Below are positions 1 through 11,384 of a stretch of 64,000 nucleotides of DNA, piece by piece. This DNA is from Luidia sarsii (lineage: Eukaryota > Echinodermata > Asteroidea > Paxillosida > Luidiidae). The stretch spans positions 26,281,665 through 26,345,664 of the forward strand of contig OX465102.1 in assembly GCA_949987565.1 (NCBI GenBank), written 5' to 3'. Within the stretch, counting starts at the first letter, position 1; every line of letters begins with the position of its first letter. The position numbers and the translations under genes are program-made. The notes beneath the pieces are model-generated. The model worked only from the letters and a program-made list of their open reading frames with translations. It was not told the origin of the DNA and did no database searches.

Positions 1-1954
1 GTGCATCGCTCTTCGTCTCGCGATGGATCGTAAGTTACGATGGGTTTGGTGAAATCGACCACTGGTCTGACTCGATTAGAAAGGATGGAAATGATAAGAC
101 CATGCATAAAATGCTGCCGCCAACCGCTTATGGATCAAAAATTAAATCCCTACAAAAGGAAAGGGTCTGTCGTTTCGACCCTCTCCTCTTTCAAAGGCCT
201 TTCTGGTGTGTTTGATGGGAGAGAGTTCGAAAGCGATGGCCATGCATGCGTGAAAGAACGATGCTCCATGATAATTATAGTGCGAGCGACCTGCGTGCTG
301 AGCGCAGTGTTGAGCCTGATCGGAGGGTGTGTTGTGGCTGGTATCCTTGGATGAGTTCACCGATGTATGCTGGTGCTTAGCCATGCATGACTGCATTTGT
401 GAGTGAGGAGTCGTGTCTTGAATGGAATTCGCCCATTGACGGGTAGCCAGTGAAGAGTGCGAAGGACAGGGAAGGATAAACGTTTCACAAGACCGGCGGC
501 GTAATTCTGAACGAGCTGGTTTCGAGCCCCAACGTGAATTTTGTTTCATTACGAAGCGTACCCACAAGCCCCGCCCGTTGCTGCCCAATTCCCATCTGCG
601 TAGGCCAACGGATAAATATATGACGGCACGAAGCATCAAATGGGTCAAAGGTGAAACGTCACTGACCTAAAAATCATCTGCAGATGTTTATCTGTGCATC
701 AGTTGTGCGAACTATCGCTGTTCATCTCCGGATTAACAGGCTTAACCGAACCGCATTTTTGTTATTCAAACTAATTGGATCGTGATGTTATAGATAAGAC
801 TGTGCAAACGGATGCGTGCTAGTGAAGCATGGATCTGTCGCAGTGCATCGGCCACTCGTCAACAAAATGCTCCCGTTTCAGGCCATGCGACGTTTCGATC
901 GTGTATGGCTATAGACCCTGTCCCACTGACGAGACCCCTCTTCGCTCCCTATACCGTCCTATATGTAGAACAGGCCATTTCCTTGAATCAAATCTAAACG
1001 GTTGACTTTGAGAAAAATTGCCAAAGAAAACTTTGACCGGGGCCGGCACTAGACCTCTGGTTTTGCGTACCAGCGCTCGACCCATGCAGTTTGTTTTCAA
1101 AATGGTTGACTTCAAAAGTTCCCAGAGGAAGAGCAACGTGGACGATTTGCGGTGAAGTCACCACGTACTATAAGCATATGGAGGTATAGAGGAACGAGAG
1201 GGAGGTCATCTCTATTGAGACGGAGTCACCTCTTTTCACTTTCAGAGTGTATCTCCATTCATATCCACAATATCTCGAGGCGCACAGCCTGGTCAATGCT
1301 AGTCCCGCAAACACCCTCCTTATAGGCGAAGTCTCTCACTCGAGGCGCGGCTAACAACCCACTCGATGAAGCCACTCCGTACAATGCGTGAAGTGGCTAT
1401 GGCCGGAACTAACGCGTAACTCTATGCGTGGTCGTGTGTCTGATGCTTGCATGGGACTCGCATGTAGGCTCGCGTGTAAACTGAATCCGTATAGACAATT
1501 AATTCGTACACGGGCTACCACTAATGACGTCAGGCTCACGACCCGACCGCAACGCTGCCACACGGTCGGCTTGTCAATACTTCAGCGCAACGCTCTCACC
1601 AAAAAACACCCACACACCCACCACACACACACACATCCCGCGCAGAAAAAATAAATCTCTTCTCTCACTTCTATATACAGCTGCGTCTGATGTCCTGAAA
1701 GAATTTCGGCAGTTTGATACGTTATCTGTGCACACGCGCCAAGACGTCGCACACAGCTGGAATGCACACGGACGTTTCGCCCCCAAAAATGAAAACTATT
1801 TTGTTATTTAGATAGAGAGCCCGAATGTAACAGCTGTTGATAAGAAAAACGGCGCACAGGCCGACATCGACAGCAGAAAATAAGAACACGATAAATTAGG
1901 ACTACGTTGTTCGAGTGATATTGCTGCTCCTTTTTCTTTTTCTCATAACATTTA
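1..1954. other. intergenic, no gene recognised
   Basis: No coding region is supported here; the open frames are short, overlap on both strands and have no recognisable domain. A degraded tRNA-like SINE fragment lies near 1030-1095 on the minus strand (it shares the string GCGCTGGTACGCAAAACCAG with 14388-14410). A CA-rich microsatellite lies at about 1603-1645. Confidence 0.6.
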
Positions 1955-2341
1955 ATTAGGAGGGCCTGACGCTTCAATCATGGAGAGATGGGGAGATAGA
2001 GAAGGGGATAGAGAGGGTAGAAAGAGATCTAGAGGGAAAGAGAGATGGGAGAGAGGGAGAGAGAGAGGGGGAGAGAGGGAGAGAGAAGGGGGGGGGAGAT
2101 AGAGGTCGAGAGGAAGAGATAGAGACGGAGAGAAAGGAAGAAGGTTGTAGAGAACGAGGGAAGAGGGGATAGAGAGGAGAGGGGAGAGGGAGGGAGGAGA
2201 GGGAGGAGAGGAGGGAGGCGGAGGAGAGAGGAAGAGCGTTATAGAGAAAGAGGGACTATTTAATAGGGGAAAGAGTGGAAGACAGGTAGAGAGAGAGAGA
2301 TAAAGAGAGAGAGAGGAGAGAGAGAGTGAGAGAAAGGGAGG

Positions 2342-2373
<32 letters not shown>

Positions 2374-2590
2374 GGGAAAGAGAGAGAGAGAGAAAGGGGG
2401 AGAGAGAGAGAGAGAGAGGGGGGGGGGAGGAGAGGGGAGAGATAGGGGGAGAGAGAGATGGAGAGAGAGAGAGAGAGAGGGAGAGTGGGTGGGGGAGGTC
2501 CTGCTAGGGATTAAACGTCAGGCCCTCTACATTTGGTTAGACTTACAATTACAGTCAGTTTAGTCTGTAAGCAACATTTTGGTGTCAAAT
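1955..2590. repeat. R1 hairpin repeat with GA-microsatellite loop
   Basis: Left arm (about 1959-1982, GGGCCTGACG then a cytosine-rich remnant of TTTCGATC) and right arm (about 2499-2532, GGTCCTGCTAGG then AACGTCAGGCCC) are inverted copies of a sequence seen at more than ten places in the window. The right flank carries the family tail (CAGTnnnTnnGTCTGTAAGCAACATTTT-like). Between the arms lie about 510 bp of almost pure purine (GA)n/(GGGA)n. In compact copies (17275-17440) the loop is only about 20 bp. Confidence 0.65.
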
Positions 2591-3508
2591 ATTCTCTTGT
2601 CAAATACTACTCTTGTTGTCTTTTATGAAGTTTGAAGTGAAGTTTGGGGGTGATTTTGTGTGGCAGTGCAGCGGTTGCCTGCGAGATTTGCAGGCAAAAG
2701 GGTGTGTCTCTCGAGGCTGCCATGTGGAAACTGGGCTTCAGTTTTCTCGGAGAATCGAGGGTTTATCGCGAGGAATTGATCATCCGGGCGTGTATCTTGT
2801 TTTTCCAACCGGGGTAATTTCCCTTTTTTTATATACTCTTACAGATTCCTTTGGGAATTGAATGTTTTTGAAACCAAAAGCATGTAGCATGTAGCAACTA
2901 TCCCAAAGTCTCTTTCGAAGCCGAAGGACCCCTTTTTCTAAAACCAGGCTCAGGGTTCGGCTCCGGCTTCGTCTCTGTCATCCAAAAGCTGGAAAAGTAT
3001 AGGTTGGAGTTCTTTGTTGAAGTTGAAGCTTTGGTTTCTCTTTCAAAACGCAGTATGCAATGTAGCATTAAAACACGAAGCCAAGGGGCCTCCCATGTCC
3101 GTGCCTTGTACTTGGATGGATGAAAGACATGGAGACATAAGGCCCCTTAGGCGGGTGTCGAAAAAAAGGACCCAACTCGTTGACAGGTCCGGCCATTCTC
3201 TGCATTAATTGCTGGACACGCCGGAGGGAGGCACTGTTGTCGAACGGTTACACAGGGACGTCCGTGTCTGCATGAAGCATGGCGCTGCTACGAATCACAC
3301 TCGGAACTGAAGTTGGACAAAACCCTCTCCATCCACCCAACAGTGAATGGGTACCTGCATCTGTTTATGTACTGGGGAGGTGGAAAGGGAGCGAGGAAAG
3401 GAACTGGCCACACTACCTCATCATGTAATGGCCTTGTAAAATGAGCTTCTCTAATAAGGCACATCCCCTACACTATAATGGCAGTATAGGACATCCTTCA
3501 CCACATAT
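2591..3508. other. intergenic, no gene recognised
   Basis: No domain-bearing frame. A GCTCCGGCTTCGTCTC-like string near 2955-2975 is a fragment of the TIR element that is intact at 19244-19492. Confidence 0.5.
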
Positions 3509-3760
3509 GTGACCCGGCACAACGACATGAGGAATATCCCACCAAAACACTTTTTGAGTAAACAACGCCTGAAGTTAAAGTATCTTCACAATTCGATTAC
3601 AAATCAATTTTCTTTTTTTTTCTTTTTTCGGAAATTTTAAGTATTAGAGGATATTATATTTTGATATCATTTGAAAGCTAATGGTATACTCTCTCACATC
3701 ATTAAAAAACATCAAAATCTCAAAAGTGGGATTATTCCTCATTATGCTGTGCCGGGTCAC
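3509..3760. mobile_element. MITE, GTGACCCGGCACA termini, 252 bp
   Basis: Terminal inverted repeats begin GTGACCCGGCACA and end TGTGCCGGGTCAC, continuing inward through imperfect AT(G/A)AGGAAT. The element is flanked by ATAT on both sides, compatible with a 4-bp target duplication. A longer relative in opposite orientation lies at 49301-49748. No open frame; non-autonomous DNA element. Confidence 0.75.
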
Positions 3761-3879
3761 ATATTATGTGCTAGCCTATAGGACGTCCGATCACGCCCCC
3801 TCTTACATTTTCTAATCAGATGATATTTTTTCTCGAAGTGTGATGTCAAGGAGCTCATTTCAAATTGAATTTGGTCTTA

Positions 3880-4160
3880 AGGTGATAGGCCTATACAAAA
3901 ATGTTGCAAACTGCTTACTGACTAAAATTACCAAAATGTAAATCTTAAAATTTAGTGGGCCTAACGTTTCGATCCTAGCAGGACCTTTCTCATAGGCAGA
4001 GAAATTGGTCTTACTTGTTTTCCGAGTAAATACAAAAAAACCCATTCTCACTGACTAAAAAAACCTCCAAACTGCTCACTGTCTAAAATTAACGAAATGT
4101 ACGTTAGAGGGCCTGACGTTTCGATCCTAGCAGGACATTTCTCAAAGGCAAAGGCTTTTT
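3880..4160. repeat. two R1 half-copies
   Basis: Two successive left halves of the R1 repeat: an outer part with TGTTGCAAACTGCTTACTGA (3901-3920), then GACGTTTCGATCCTAGCAGG-type arms ending near 3995; a second begins near 4064 and ends near 4152. The right-hand arms are missing. Confidence 0.6.
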
Positions 4161-5080
4161 TTTTCGATTCAATACCCTTGCGGTGTTTCGGCAAGTTCAA
4201 CATTAATCACCTGGTGTCCTAGTCGGCGCAAAGCGGTTTTCCACGATGGGTGGAAAAGGTTACCAGACATCACCCGGTACATGAATACATTGCCGATGGA
4301 GAAAGATTAACGATCATTCCGAAAGGTCTTGAGGAGCTTTCTGAGACAGTCGTGGTTCTTCTATAGAAGCAGATGCACTCTTGTCTTGACTCCTATCATA
4401 ATGAGAGCCGTAGCGGTTCAACAGGAACGAATAACTATACGGGATGTTATGGGGACGACCTCCGTGTGTATCATCAGGGTAAACACTCACTCAACGCAAG
4501 GTTGAATTCAATCGGTTTCGAATCTTTAATTTCAACTCGTGTAGAAAAGAAAATGTACAATCTCATTTCTGCATTCTAAACCCGGCCCACTGTAAAAACG
4601 GTGCTCACATCATGCACATGGATGAAGTATGTTGAGGCACATGGTGCACGATACACACGCATGAGGGCTTGAGATGAATGATCACTTTCACTCCATGTGC
4701 GTGAGTTACAATAAATAGAGATTCTTGTACATGAGGCACTTCATGCACCTCATCCGATTTTTTTGCTTAAGTGACTACAATGCCCCATGTGCTTGAGCTA
4801 CCGTATTTCATGTGCATGTAGTACAGTAGGTGCCTCAAGTGTTCATGATTCTGGGACATTGCAGAAGTGCATGAGGTGCAGTTCGATCGGGCAGCCGAAT
4901 GATTTACAGACCGGAGTCGGTCAACAAATTACCCTTTCCATGTTTCCTTTTTTTTTACGACTGACACACAAAGACCGTCGAATAATTATCATACAAAGAG
5001 GCAAAATTTACAGCGATGTTTGCTCTAAATTCAAAGACACCAGAAAGCGGAAAAAAATCTTTGTACAATATACACGAAGT
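4161..5080. other. intergenic; CATG-rich stretch 4600-4890
   Basis: No gene recognised. At 4610-4880 short imperfect repeats of CATGCACATG, GCATGAGGCAC and TTCATGCACCTCAT recur on both strands, a diverged low-copy repeat of unknown origin. Confidence 0.5.
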
Positions 5081-5084
5081 TAAT

Positions 5085-5260
5085 ACAAAACTGTTGTAAA
5101 CTGCTCACTGACTAAAATGGCCTGCAATATTATATGAATCTTAAAAGTTAGAGGGCCTGACGTTTCGATCCTAGCATTGCCTTTCTCAATGGCAAAGGAG
5201 AAAGGTCCTGGAAGAATCGAAATGTCAGGCCCTGTAACTTTTGAGACAAATATACAGACA
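5085..5260. repeat. R1 hairpin repeat, both arms
   Basis: Left arm with GGGCCTGACGTTTCGATCCT at 5153-5172 and right arm GAAAGGTCCTGG-AGAATCGAAATGTCAGGCCC at about 5199-5233, with a short loop. The outer left flank matches other copies (AAACTGCTCACTGACTAAAA). Confidence 0.65.
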
Positions 5261-6040
5261 CGATTTCTTTCCTTGTTTTGTAATAATCATGTAGATACCA
5301 TTTTTTTCTTTTATAGATGGACAAAGGCATGGCTGAAAGTGTTCGGTATATCCAACTGACAATTTGTTTGGGTGTTTTGAGCTTCTTCTGTTTTGGTCCG
5401 TGTCCAAAACGTCAGCCAATACATACCGGTATGTAGCCAACACTCGTTAACTCGTATATTTTGAAGTGCACTAAATTGTCCATGATGGGTTCTTAAGGGC
5501 CCTATACCAAAGTACTGGTGACTCGTGGCCTACTGTGAATGCCAGTATCTCAAAGGCATGAACATATAAATAATAACTATACAACATTGTGGAGAGTTTA
5601 TAGTAACAAGTACAGGAGGTATACATGTATAATGCAGGTGCTGGATCTGGGAACTGAAAGTCACTCCCGTTGAAAACTTTGTAGTACAGTGCATGCATTT
5701 CGTGAGAAAAGTGAAGGCCACTTTCTGAGGCCGTCTGCGAGAACTTGAAATCGTGTCTGTTGACTGTTCTGTGTGCGCATAAGGGAAAGTCGTCCCGGCA
5801 CAAATGCTCCAAGCTTAGTATTGTCTTTCGTGGAGCTTTCCTTAGCTTGTTTCGTTGAGCTCTCGCTGGTCCATGGTAATGGCTCTAATCCTTCCGGTGA
5901 GGAGGGGGGGGGTTGATTTCACGGTCTGCTCTGACCTTGGTGAGATTGGTGATCGTCCAAAGAGTTCGTATTGGGACGGTCTGTGACGTGATCCCCGGAG
6001 GAGATGCGCCGTTCGGTTCACTCGTGAAACAAGGTTTTCC
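5261..6040. other. intergenic, no gene recognised
   Basis: Moderately AT-rich sequence with no supported gene. It lies downstream of the minus-strand GPCR gene and its minisatellite. Confidence 0.5.
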
Positions 6041-6405
6041 CGAGAGGCAGGGAAAGCGTTCGGTCCTCCCGAGGAGAGGCTGGGAGAGCGTTCGGTGCTC
6101 CCGAGGAGAGGCAGGGAGAGCGTTCGGTGCTCCCAAGGAGAGGCAGGGAGAGCGTTCGGTGCTCCCGGGGAGAGGCAGGGAGAGCGTTCGGTGCTCCCGA
6201 GGAGAGGCAGGGAGAGCGTTCGGTGCTCCCGGGGAGAGGCAGGGAGAGCGTTCGATGCTCCCGAGGAGAGGCAGGGAGAGCGTTCGGTGCTCCCGAGGAG
6301 AGGCAGAGAGTGCGTTCGGTGCTCTCGAAGAGGGGCAGGGAGAGCGTTCGGTGCTCCTGAGGTGAGGCAGAGAGTGCGTTCGGTGCTCACGAGAGGCTGT
6401 GAGAG
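6041..6405. repeat. 32-bp minisatellite, about 11 units
   Basis: Tandem copies of a 32-bp unit containing GTTCGGTGCTCCCGAGGAGA, with scattered substitutions (AAGGAG, GGGGAG) and a shorter last unit. The period is not a multiple of 3, so reading frames through it rotate. It begins about 145 bp past the stop codon of GPCR1, so it may lie in that transcript's 3' UTR or just beyond. Confidence 0.85.
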
Positions 6406-6550
6406 CGTTAATAGGTGCTCCCGAGAAACAGACAGTGTTCGCCTGAGCGAAGACCCGCCCGATCGGTTACCTGGGACTGCCGACGACCGTCACCGTCTGC
6501 CGCTTCACGGAGGACGTGGACGCCTGGCCCCCGGCGCCCCTGGCCTCCAG

Positions 6551-7609
6551 TCATCGCGGCTGCTTCCACTGGGCCCGCGACGAGCGGAGGCAGGCGGACG
6601 GCTCGGGGATGTCCGCCAGCCGGCAGCGGACGATGGCCCCAATGACCCGCTTGAAGTGCGGGTGCTTGGTGGCGTAGATGGCCGGGTTGATGCAGCTGTT
6701 GGCCAGGATGATGGCGGCGGCCCAGGGGATGAAGGGCTCGCTCCGGGGCACGACCAGCGCGGCGCAGTAGGGCGTGATGCAGACGACGAAGGCGCAGACC
6801 ACGTAGAAGAGGTTCTTGGTGATCTCCACCTGGCGGCGGCTGATGCTCAGCCGGTGGCTGCTCTCGCGGCGCGAGGGCTGGGCCAGCTGCTGCGACTGGG
6901 TGGAGGAGGACTCGCTCTGCTCGGTGATGCTCTTGGCGTGGCTGCGCACGTGGCAGAAGACGGCCGCGTAGCAGGCCACGATGGTCGTCAGCGGCACCGG
7001 GTAGATGAGCAGCGCCTGGGCCAGGCTGTAGTAGTCCGAGAGCGGGTGGGAGGTCTTGTGCGAGCACGTGCTGTACTTGTCGTCGAAGCCGAGCTGGCCC
7101 AGGCCGAAGACGGCCGGCATCGTGGCCACGAAGACGGACATGGCCCAGGCGGAGCCCACCATCAGGGCGAGGCGCCACGGGCCGTAGCAGGCCTTGTAGC
7201 GCTTGACCGGCCGGGTGATGATGACGAAGCGGTTGACGGCGATGGCGGCCAGGGTGTAGACGCTGCAGGCCACGCAGGTGAAGAGCACCGCGGCCGCCCC
7301 GGCGCAGAGGCCGTCCTGGGCCGGCCAGCCGTCCGGGCTGAGCAGGGCCACCACGTTCCAGGGCAGGAAGAGGCAGGTCAGCAGGTCGGCCACGCTCAGG
7401 TTCACCACGAACACGTTGGTGGCCGTGCGGAGCTTGCGCGAGAGGCAGACGGCGGCGATGACCAGGGCGTTGCCGGCCACCCCCAGCACGGAGATGAGGG
7501 CGAACAGGCAGGCCACAACGGCCCGCTGCCGCATGTCGTCGAAGCGGAAGGCGTAGGCCGTCACCGCCGGGGCGGTCGACTCAAAGTCCCCCGTGTCGTT
7601 GCCCGCCAT
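6551..7609 (-). CDS. class A (rhodopsin-family) GPCR, NRF-type, melatonin/GPR84/moody-like
   Basis: Single uninterrupted exon, 352 aa. The frame stays open 21 codons further upstream, but the first ATG in good context (GGGAAATGGCG) is at 7609, so I start there. Visible features: N-glycosylation site N4-D-T; TM1 about 30-54 with GN at 46-47; LSVAD at 71-75 in TM2; C102 and C182 for the usual ECL1-ECL2 disulfide; TM3 about 103-127 ending N126-R127-F128 where DRY is usual; TM6 with CITPY 277-281 lacking the W of CWxP; TM7 NPAIY 308-312 followed by a basic helix 8. ICL3 (about 223-263) is Ser-rich. NR(Y/F) is known in melatonin, GPR84 and insect moody/Tre1 receptors; the ligand is unknown. Third-position GC is very high compared with the AT-rich flanks. 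An intron-less GPCR may be an old retrocopy, but no poly-A tract or target duplication was seen. Confidence 0.9.
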   Translation of the reverse strand: MAGNDTGDFESTAPAVTAYAFRFDDMRQRAVVACLFALISVLGVAGNALVIAAVCLSRKLRTATNVFVVNLSVADLLTCLFLPWNVVALLSPDGWPAQDGLCAGAAAVLFTCVACSVYTLAAIAVNRFVIITRPVKRYKACYGPWRLALMVGSAWAMSVFVATMPAVFGLGQLGFDDKYSTCSHKTSHPLSDYYSLAQALLIYPVPLTTIVACYAAVFCHVRSHAKSITEQSESSSTQSQQLAQPSRRESSHRLSISRRQVEITKNLFYVVCAFVVCITPYCAALVVPRSEPFIPWAAAIILANSCINPAIYATKHPHFKRVIGAIVRCRLADIPEPSACLRSSRAQWKQPR

Positions 7610-8970
7610 TTCCCGCTGAGAAACGAGTCGGCTCTCGGAGAAGGAGGCTTCGGTATAATTCCAACTCAACACGTGCGGTCCACCACAGTTGCCAGTCAGT
7701 AATCTCCACTACTCTCCTATGCGATGTGCAGTCCTATACTCCACAGGAGCGAATGAGCCCAAAAAACTTGTTATCAACGGCACTGTAGATAGAATGTTGT
7801 TCTGAATAACAAACAACTGCCAGGGCAATCTCGACTCACAGCGTCCGCTAAATCCCTCCAAGCCGCCTCAGAGCCGACCCTCCCGGCAAGAGACGGTCAC
7901 AGCGTGAATCCAGGGGGCTAGTTGACCGGGCGGTCGCCTCGCAACTCCCCACCAAGTCGCCGCGCTCGGTCACGGTCGTGATGGACGTACGGGCGGACCG
8001 GTCGGACAGCCACCCTGATGTGATACAAGTTCTTCGGGTTGATGACCGCTGTCAGAATGATTGATAAGGTTGGAGCGTTGCCGTGGATTTTTTCCCTTTT
8101 CCTTCAACACTGAGGGGAAGAGCAGAACCTCTGACGAGGATCACCGGAGCGCCAATTGGCCGTCACGTCGCTTCTACAGAGCCCTAAATCTCAACGACCA
8201 ACGCCGCACACACGTTGGTGATTTGAGGGACCCCACGCTGCATGCCACGCGCACGCGCAGTTGTCAAAGCAGCGCTGGACCCCCCCCCCCTTTGTCGTTA
8301 TAAACAACACACCACAACACGAGCGCGGCTTATTCGCGCAGCACGTTCCTTCCCCCACCCCCCCCCCCCCCCCGAGGTCGTAAGCCTGGTCACGGAGTAC
8401 ACCCACCAAATCAACATTTCTCCAGATGTTCACATTCTGACAGAGGGGAGTTGAGGGAATGTGGAAAGGGGAGGGGGGGGGGAGTTACGCCACAGAGCAA
8501 GGCAACGATTACACCTCGGTCTCGATCTTGTTTTTTCGTTGTCCGCCCCAAAGCGCTAACCCGCCTTTATCTCACCAGAGGCGATTACCGCGAATCAGAA
8601 ACAGACAGGGGAGGGACGCGGTCGCGCCTCTAATCAGCCTCTAATTGCAGCCACGCGACAGAATCACTTCCGTTCCGATAAAACAATGTGCAGCGCGATC
8701 AGCGCGTCTTGATTCGAAGCCTCGGGGAAGGCGAGCCAACAGAGATGTCAGCCCGGTATAATGACGACTGCTTTGAATTGGAGGGGGGCACTTCGGGGTT
8801 TGCCACGTGCGGTCCTTTTCAACCGTAGATAACCCCTGCTCTATGTTTCAACAGCTGCTGATAATTCGTCCCGCGTCCTCATTAAAAAAATACTTGTCCT
8901 TTGTTTCTCATCCGGGTCCTAATCACTCTCTTCCCCCTTCCTTCGTGTACATGTATCTGTGTTGTCCTTG
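7610..8970. other. 5' flank of GPCR1; no gene recognised
   Basis: Contains the presumed promoter/5' UTR of the minus-strand GPCR. No confident TATA box or splice site could be assigned. Poly-C runs occur at about 8280-8291 and 8354-8374, with a poly-G run near 8470-8481. No other gene is visible. Confidence 0.5.
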
Positions 8971-8977
8971 TCACTCT

Positions 8978-9030
8978 GCCTTTGAGAAAGGTCCTGCTAG
9001 GATCGAAACGTCAGGCCCACTAAAAAAAAT
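8978..9030. repeat. R1 right-half fragment
   Basis: GAGAAAGGTCCTGCTAGGAT followed by CGAAACGTCAGGCCCACTA, the right arm of the R1 hairpin without its partner. Confidence 0.6.
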
Positions 9031-9179
9031 AAAAAAATACTCTTCACAAAAAAAAATGAGAGGCGAGCGTGGCTGTGTCCCTCTCCTGGTCCTAGCTCTA
9101 TTTTACAGACATCGCTGACGAACGTCGTTTAATTGTATAATGAGAGCACAGCTACGTAGTCCAGGGTGGATTATTAACA

Positions 9180-10090
9180 CATTTTGATCGTACTTGAAGG
9201 TTTGCATGTTGGAAATAGTACTATCAAGGAGGTATTAGGCTCGCCTAATACCTCCTTGGTACTATAGACGAAAGTTTGCGGTGACACCCTGTATGTAGCG
9301 CTTCTCTTTCAAGAAGGAGTGTGGCTCTGTAAAGAGCCGGTAATTCAACGTTTACCGTCGTCAGGAGACTGCTGGATTCCAATTCGGTGTGTAAATGCGA
9401 CTGATGGAAGCGCTAGGGCGTGGAGAAGTTGGAAGCGCTAGGGTGTGGAGAATATTTCCCGCCCAGTGCGGCCACTGGAGCGTGCAGGCGCGTATAAACA
9501 CCGATGCTAGTGGAATCCGGTGTCATGCCAAATAGTGTCCCCTGCCAAATAGTGTCCACTCATTAGCATACTGATCGCTGATTGGTCCAATATGTATGAC
9601 ATTCAACCATCGTGGTTGGGGTATGGTTGCGCACTACACACGCATTGTGTATGGTTGCTGGCCTAACACACGCAACGTTGGGCACTTTGGTACCGTTGGA
9701 CCCTAACTGTAACCGTAACGCTAACCCTAACCCAAACAACCCTAATCCTAACCCTAATCCTAATCCCAATCCTAATTCTAATCCAAACCCTAACCCTAAC
9801 GACCCTAATCCTAACCCTTATCCTAATCCCAATCCTAATTCTAATCCAAACCCTAACCCTAACGACCCTAATCCTAGTCTTAACCCTAACCAATCAGCGA
9901 TCAGTATGCTAATGAGCGGACAGTATTTGGCAGGGACACTTTTTGGCAGGACACCGGCAGTCTCCTGACGACGGGCAGAGTACACACCACCCGAAACGTT
10001 GACTTACCACAGCTCTTTCCAGAGCCACACCCCTTCTTGAATTGCTACATGGTGTCAGCGCAAACCTTCCTCTTACTAGTCTTAACACAT
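9180..10090. mobile_element. composite foldback with telomere-like core
   Basis: Long imperfect inverted repeats flank a central tract. The left arm includes 9282-9375 (GCGGTGACACC, a GGCTCT...AGAGCC hairpin, GTCAGGAGACTGC) and 9517-9583 (TGCCAAATAGTGTCC, CATTAGCATACTGATCGCTG). The right arm includes 9889-9960 and 9953-10070 in reverse order. The centre (9710-9892) is degenerate CCCTAA/CCTAAC repeat. A second perfect hairpin with 16-bp arms is at 9225-9258. No protein is encoded. Confidence 0.7.
9710..9892. repeat. interstitial telomere-like (CCCTAA/TCCTAA)n tract
   Basis: About 180 bp of degenerate hexamers (CCCTAA, TCCTAA, CCCAAT, CGACCCTAAT), including an internal duplication of a block of about 70 bp. 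TTAGGG is the usual metazoan telomere unit; this is interstitial and degenerate. Confidence 0.85.
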
Positions 10091-10094
10091 TTTC

Positions 10095-10250
10095 CTCGCA
10101 AAATTTAGTGGGACTGACGTTTCGATCCTAGCAGGACCTTTCTCTGGTAGATTCTATAGAGAGGTCCTGCAAGAATCGAAACGCCAGGCCCACTACATTT
10201 TGAGAGTTGCATTTTGGTAATTCTAGTCAGTAAGCAGTTTGCAACATGTT
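10095..10250. repeat. R1 hairpin repeat, both arms
   Basis: Left arm GACGTTTCGATCCTAGCAGG at 10117-10136 and right arm GGTCCTGCAAGAATCGAAAC at about 10153-10172, with about 20 bp between, followed by the family tail ending TCAGTAAGCAGTTTGCAACA. Confidence 0.75.
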
Positions 10251-10980
10251 TATATCATATTTTTCTCGCATAAACAAAATAATACACGTTGAAGGCATTT
10301 CCCGCCCAGTCTTCTCATTGTTCAATTTGTTCGAACAGAATATTTGTGGGAGGAACTCGTCAGTTGTGCACGTGCACGAACACGTAAAAATATTTGTGCG
10401 CATGGTGTGGCCGCAAACCTCTCCGCATCGGGCGCATTACAGGCAACTAGCCCAGGGCCCCGAGGCCGAGCCTAGTCCCATGCCGACGGTCAGGAAAGAA
10501 GGTAGAAGGCTTTATTGAAACATAAACCAGTTCACCTCGGTGTATCTTGGACACTGGGGTCTAACTATCGAAGCCCTAGGCCCCCGGGAGTATAGTACCA
10601 CCCCCTCACGAAATTACTGGGAAGTGGAAGCGGAAAGGAGGCCTATAAAAGAGAAAACCCAATCGAGACTATTCTGTAATCCCGAAGGCTTAGCGGCAAC
10701 ACCCCGAGGGGTTAGCTCGCGCACCTTTGGGGATGTGATGTAATTAGCCCTCGGGGAGCTTGGCACCCTTGGTGTTTGGGATAATCCCCTCCGAGTCCTG
10801 TTACTAATCCCCCCAGAGCAATCAACTCATTAACACCGTCTAGTGGGACACGCTGTGGCACCGGTCGAGTCTGCCACCTGAATCACCGACTGCACGCGCT
10901 GTATGCAAGGAATTACGGGTGGTCAATATATATATTTTTTTTACCCGACGATTCGACAGGCGTTCTTCGTCTGCCCAAAC
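10251..10980. other. intergenic, no gene recognised
   Basis: No domain-bearing frame. It is locally GC-rich around 10430-10760 without a recognisable repeat. Confidence 0.5.
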
Positions 10981-10984
10981 CGTA

Positions 10985-11090
10985 GAGGGCCCGACGTTTC
11001 GATCCCAGCAGGACCTCCTGCTAAAATCGAAACGTCGGACTGAAATGTGCATTTTGGTGGTTTCAGTCAATCAACCGTTTACAAATATAG
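10985..11090. repeat. short R1 copy
   Basis: Arms GAGGGCCCGACGTTTCGATC and GGACCTCCTGCTAAAATCGA are separated by almost no loop, followed by the family tail (TGCATTTTGGTGGTTTCAGT). Confidence 0.65.
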
Positions 11091-11196
11091 GCCTATATTA
11101 ATATTTAATATTACTCGAAATATCAACTGCACCTCCGCGGGGATCACTTCCCACTTTCCAAAATCCTTTCAGAGGTAAACAATCAATTATTGTAAG

Positions 11197-11384
11197 GTCT
11201 CTTGTCAAAAAGATCATCGATTGAGTGCCGGTTGAATTCATCCGACTGATAAAATTTCCCCCGGTAGAAAGCCGATTGTACCGGACTCTGGGGTGAAAAA
11301 TTCACGATGGCTATCCGGTGGAAACGTCATCGGACGGGTCAAATCATCTTATACCCAACCGATGATCTTTTTGACAAAAGGCCT
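11197..11384. mobile_element. small TIR element (188 bp)
   Basis: Imperfect terminal inverted repeats of about 25 bp: the left starts AGGTCTCTTGTCAAAAAGAT and the right ends ATCTTTTTGACAAAAGGCCT. No coding capacity; a MITE-like single copy in this window. Confidence 0.65.

Noticed and set aside
6095..7702. 535-codon plus-strand frame antisense to GPCR1
   Set aside because: It begins in the minisatellite and runs opposite a GC-rich receptor exon; the composition (Gly/Arg/Ala/His) is that expected from antisense of GC3-rich codons and there is no domain.
9612..9968. Asn/Pro repeat ORF of 118 codons
   Set aside because: Translation of the telomere-like CCCTAA tract.
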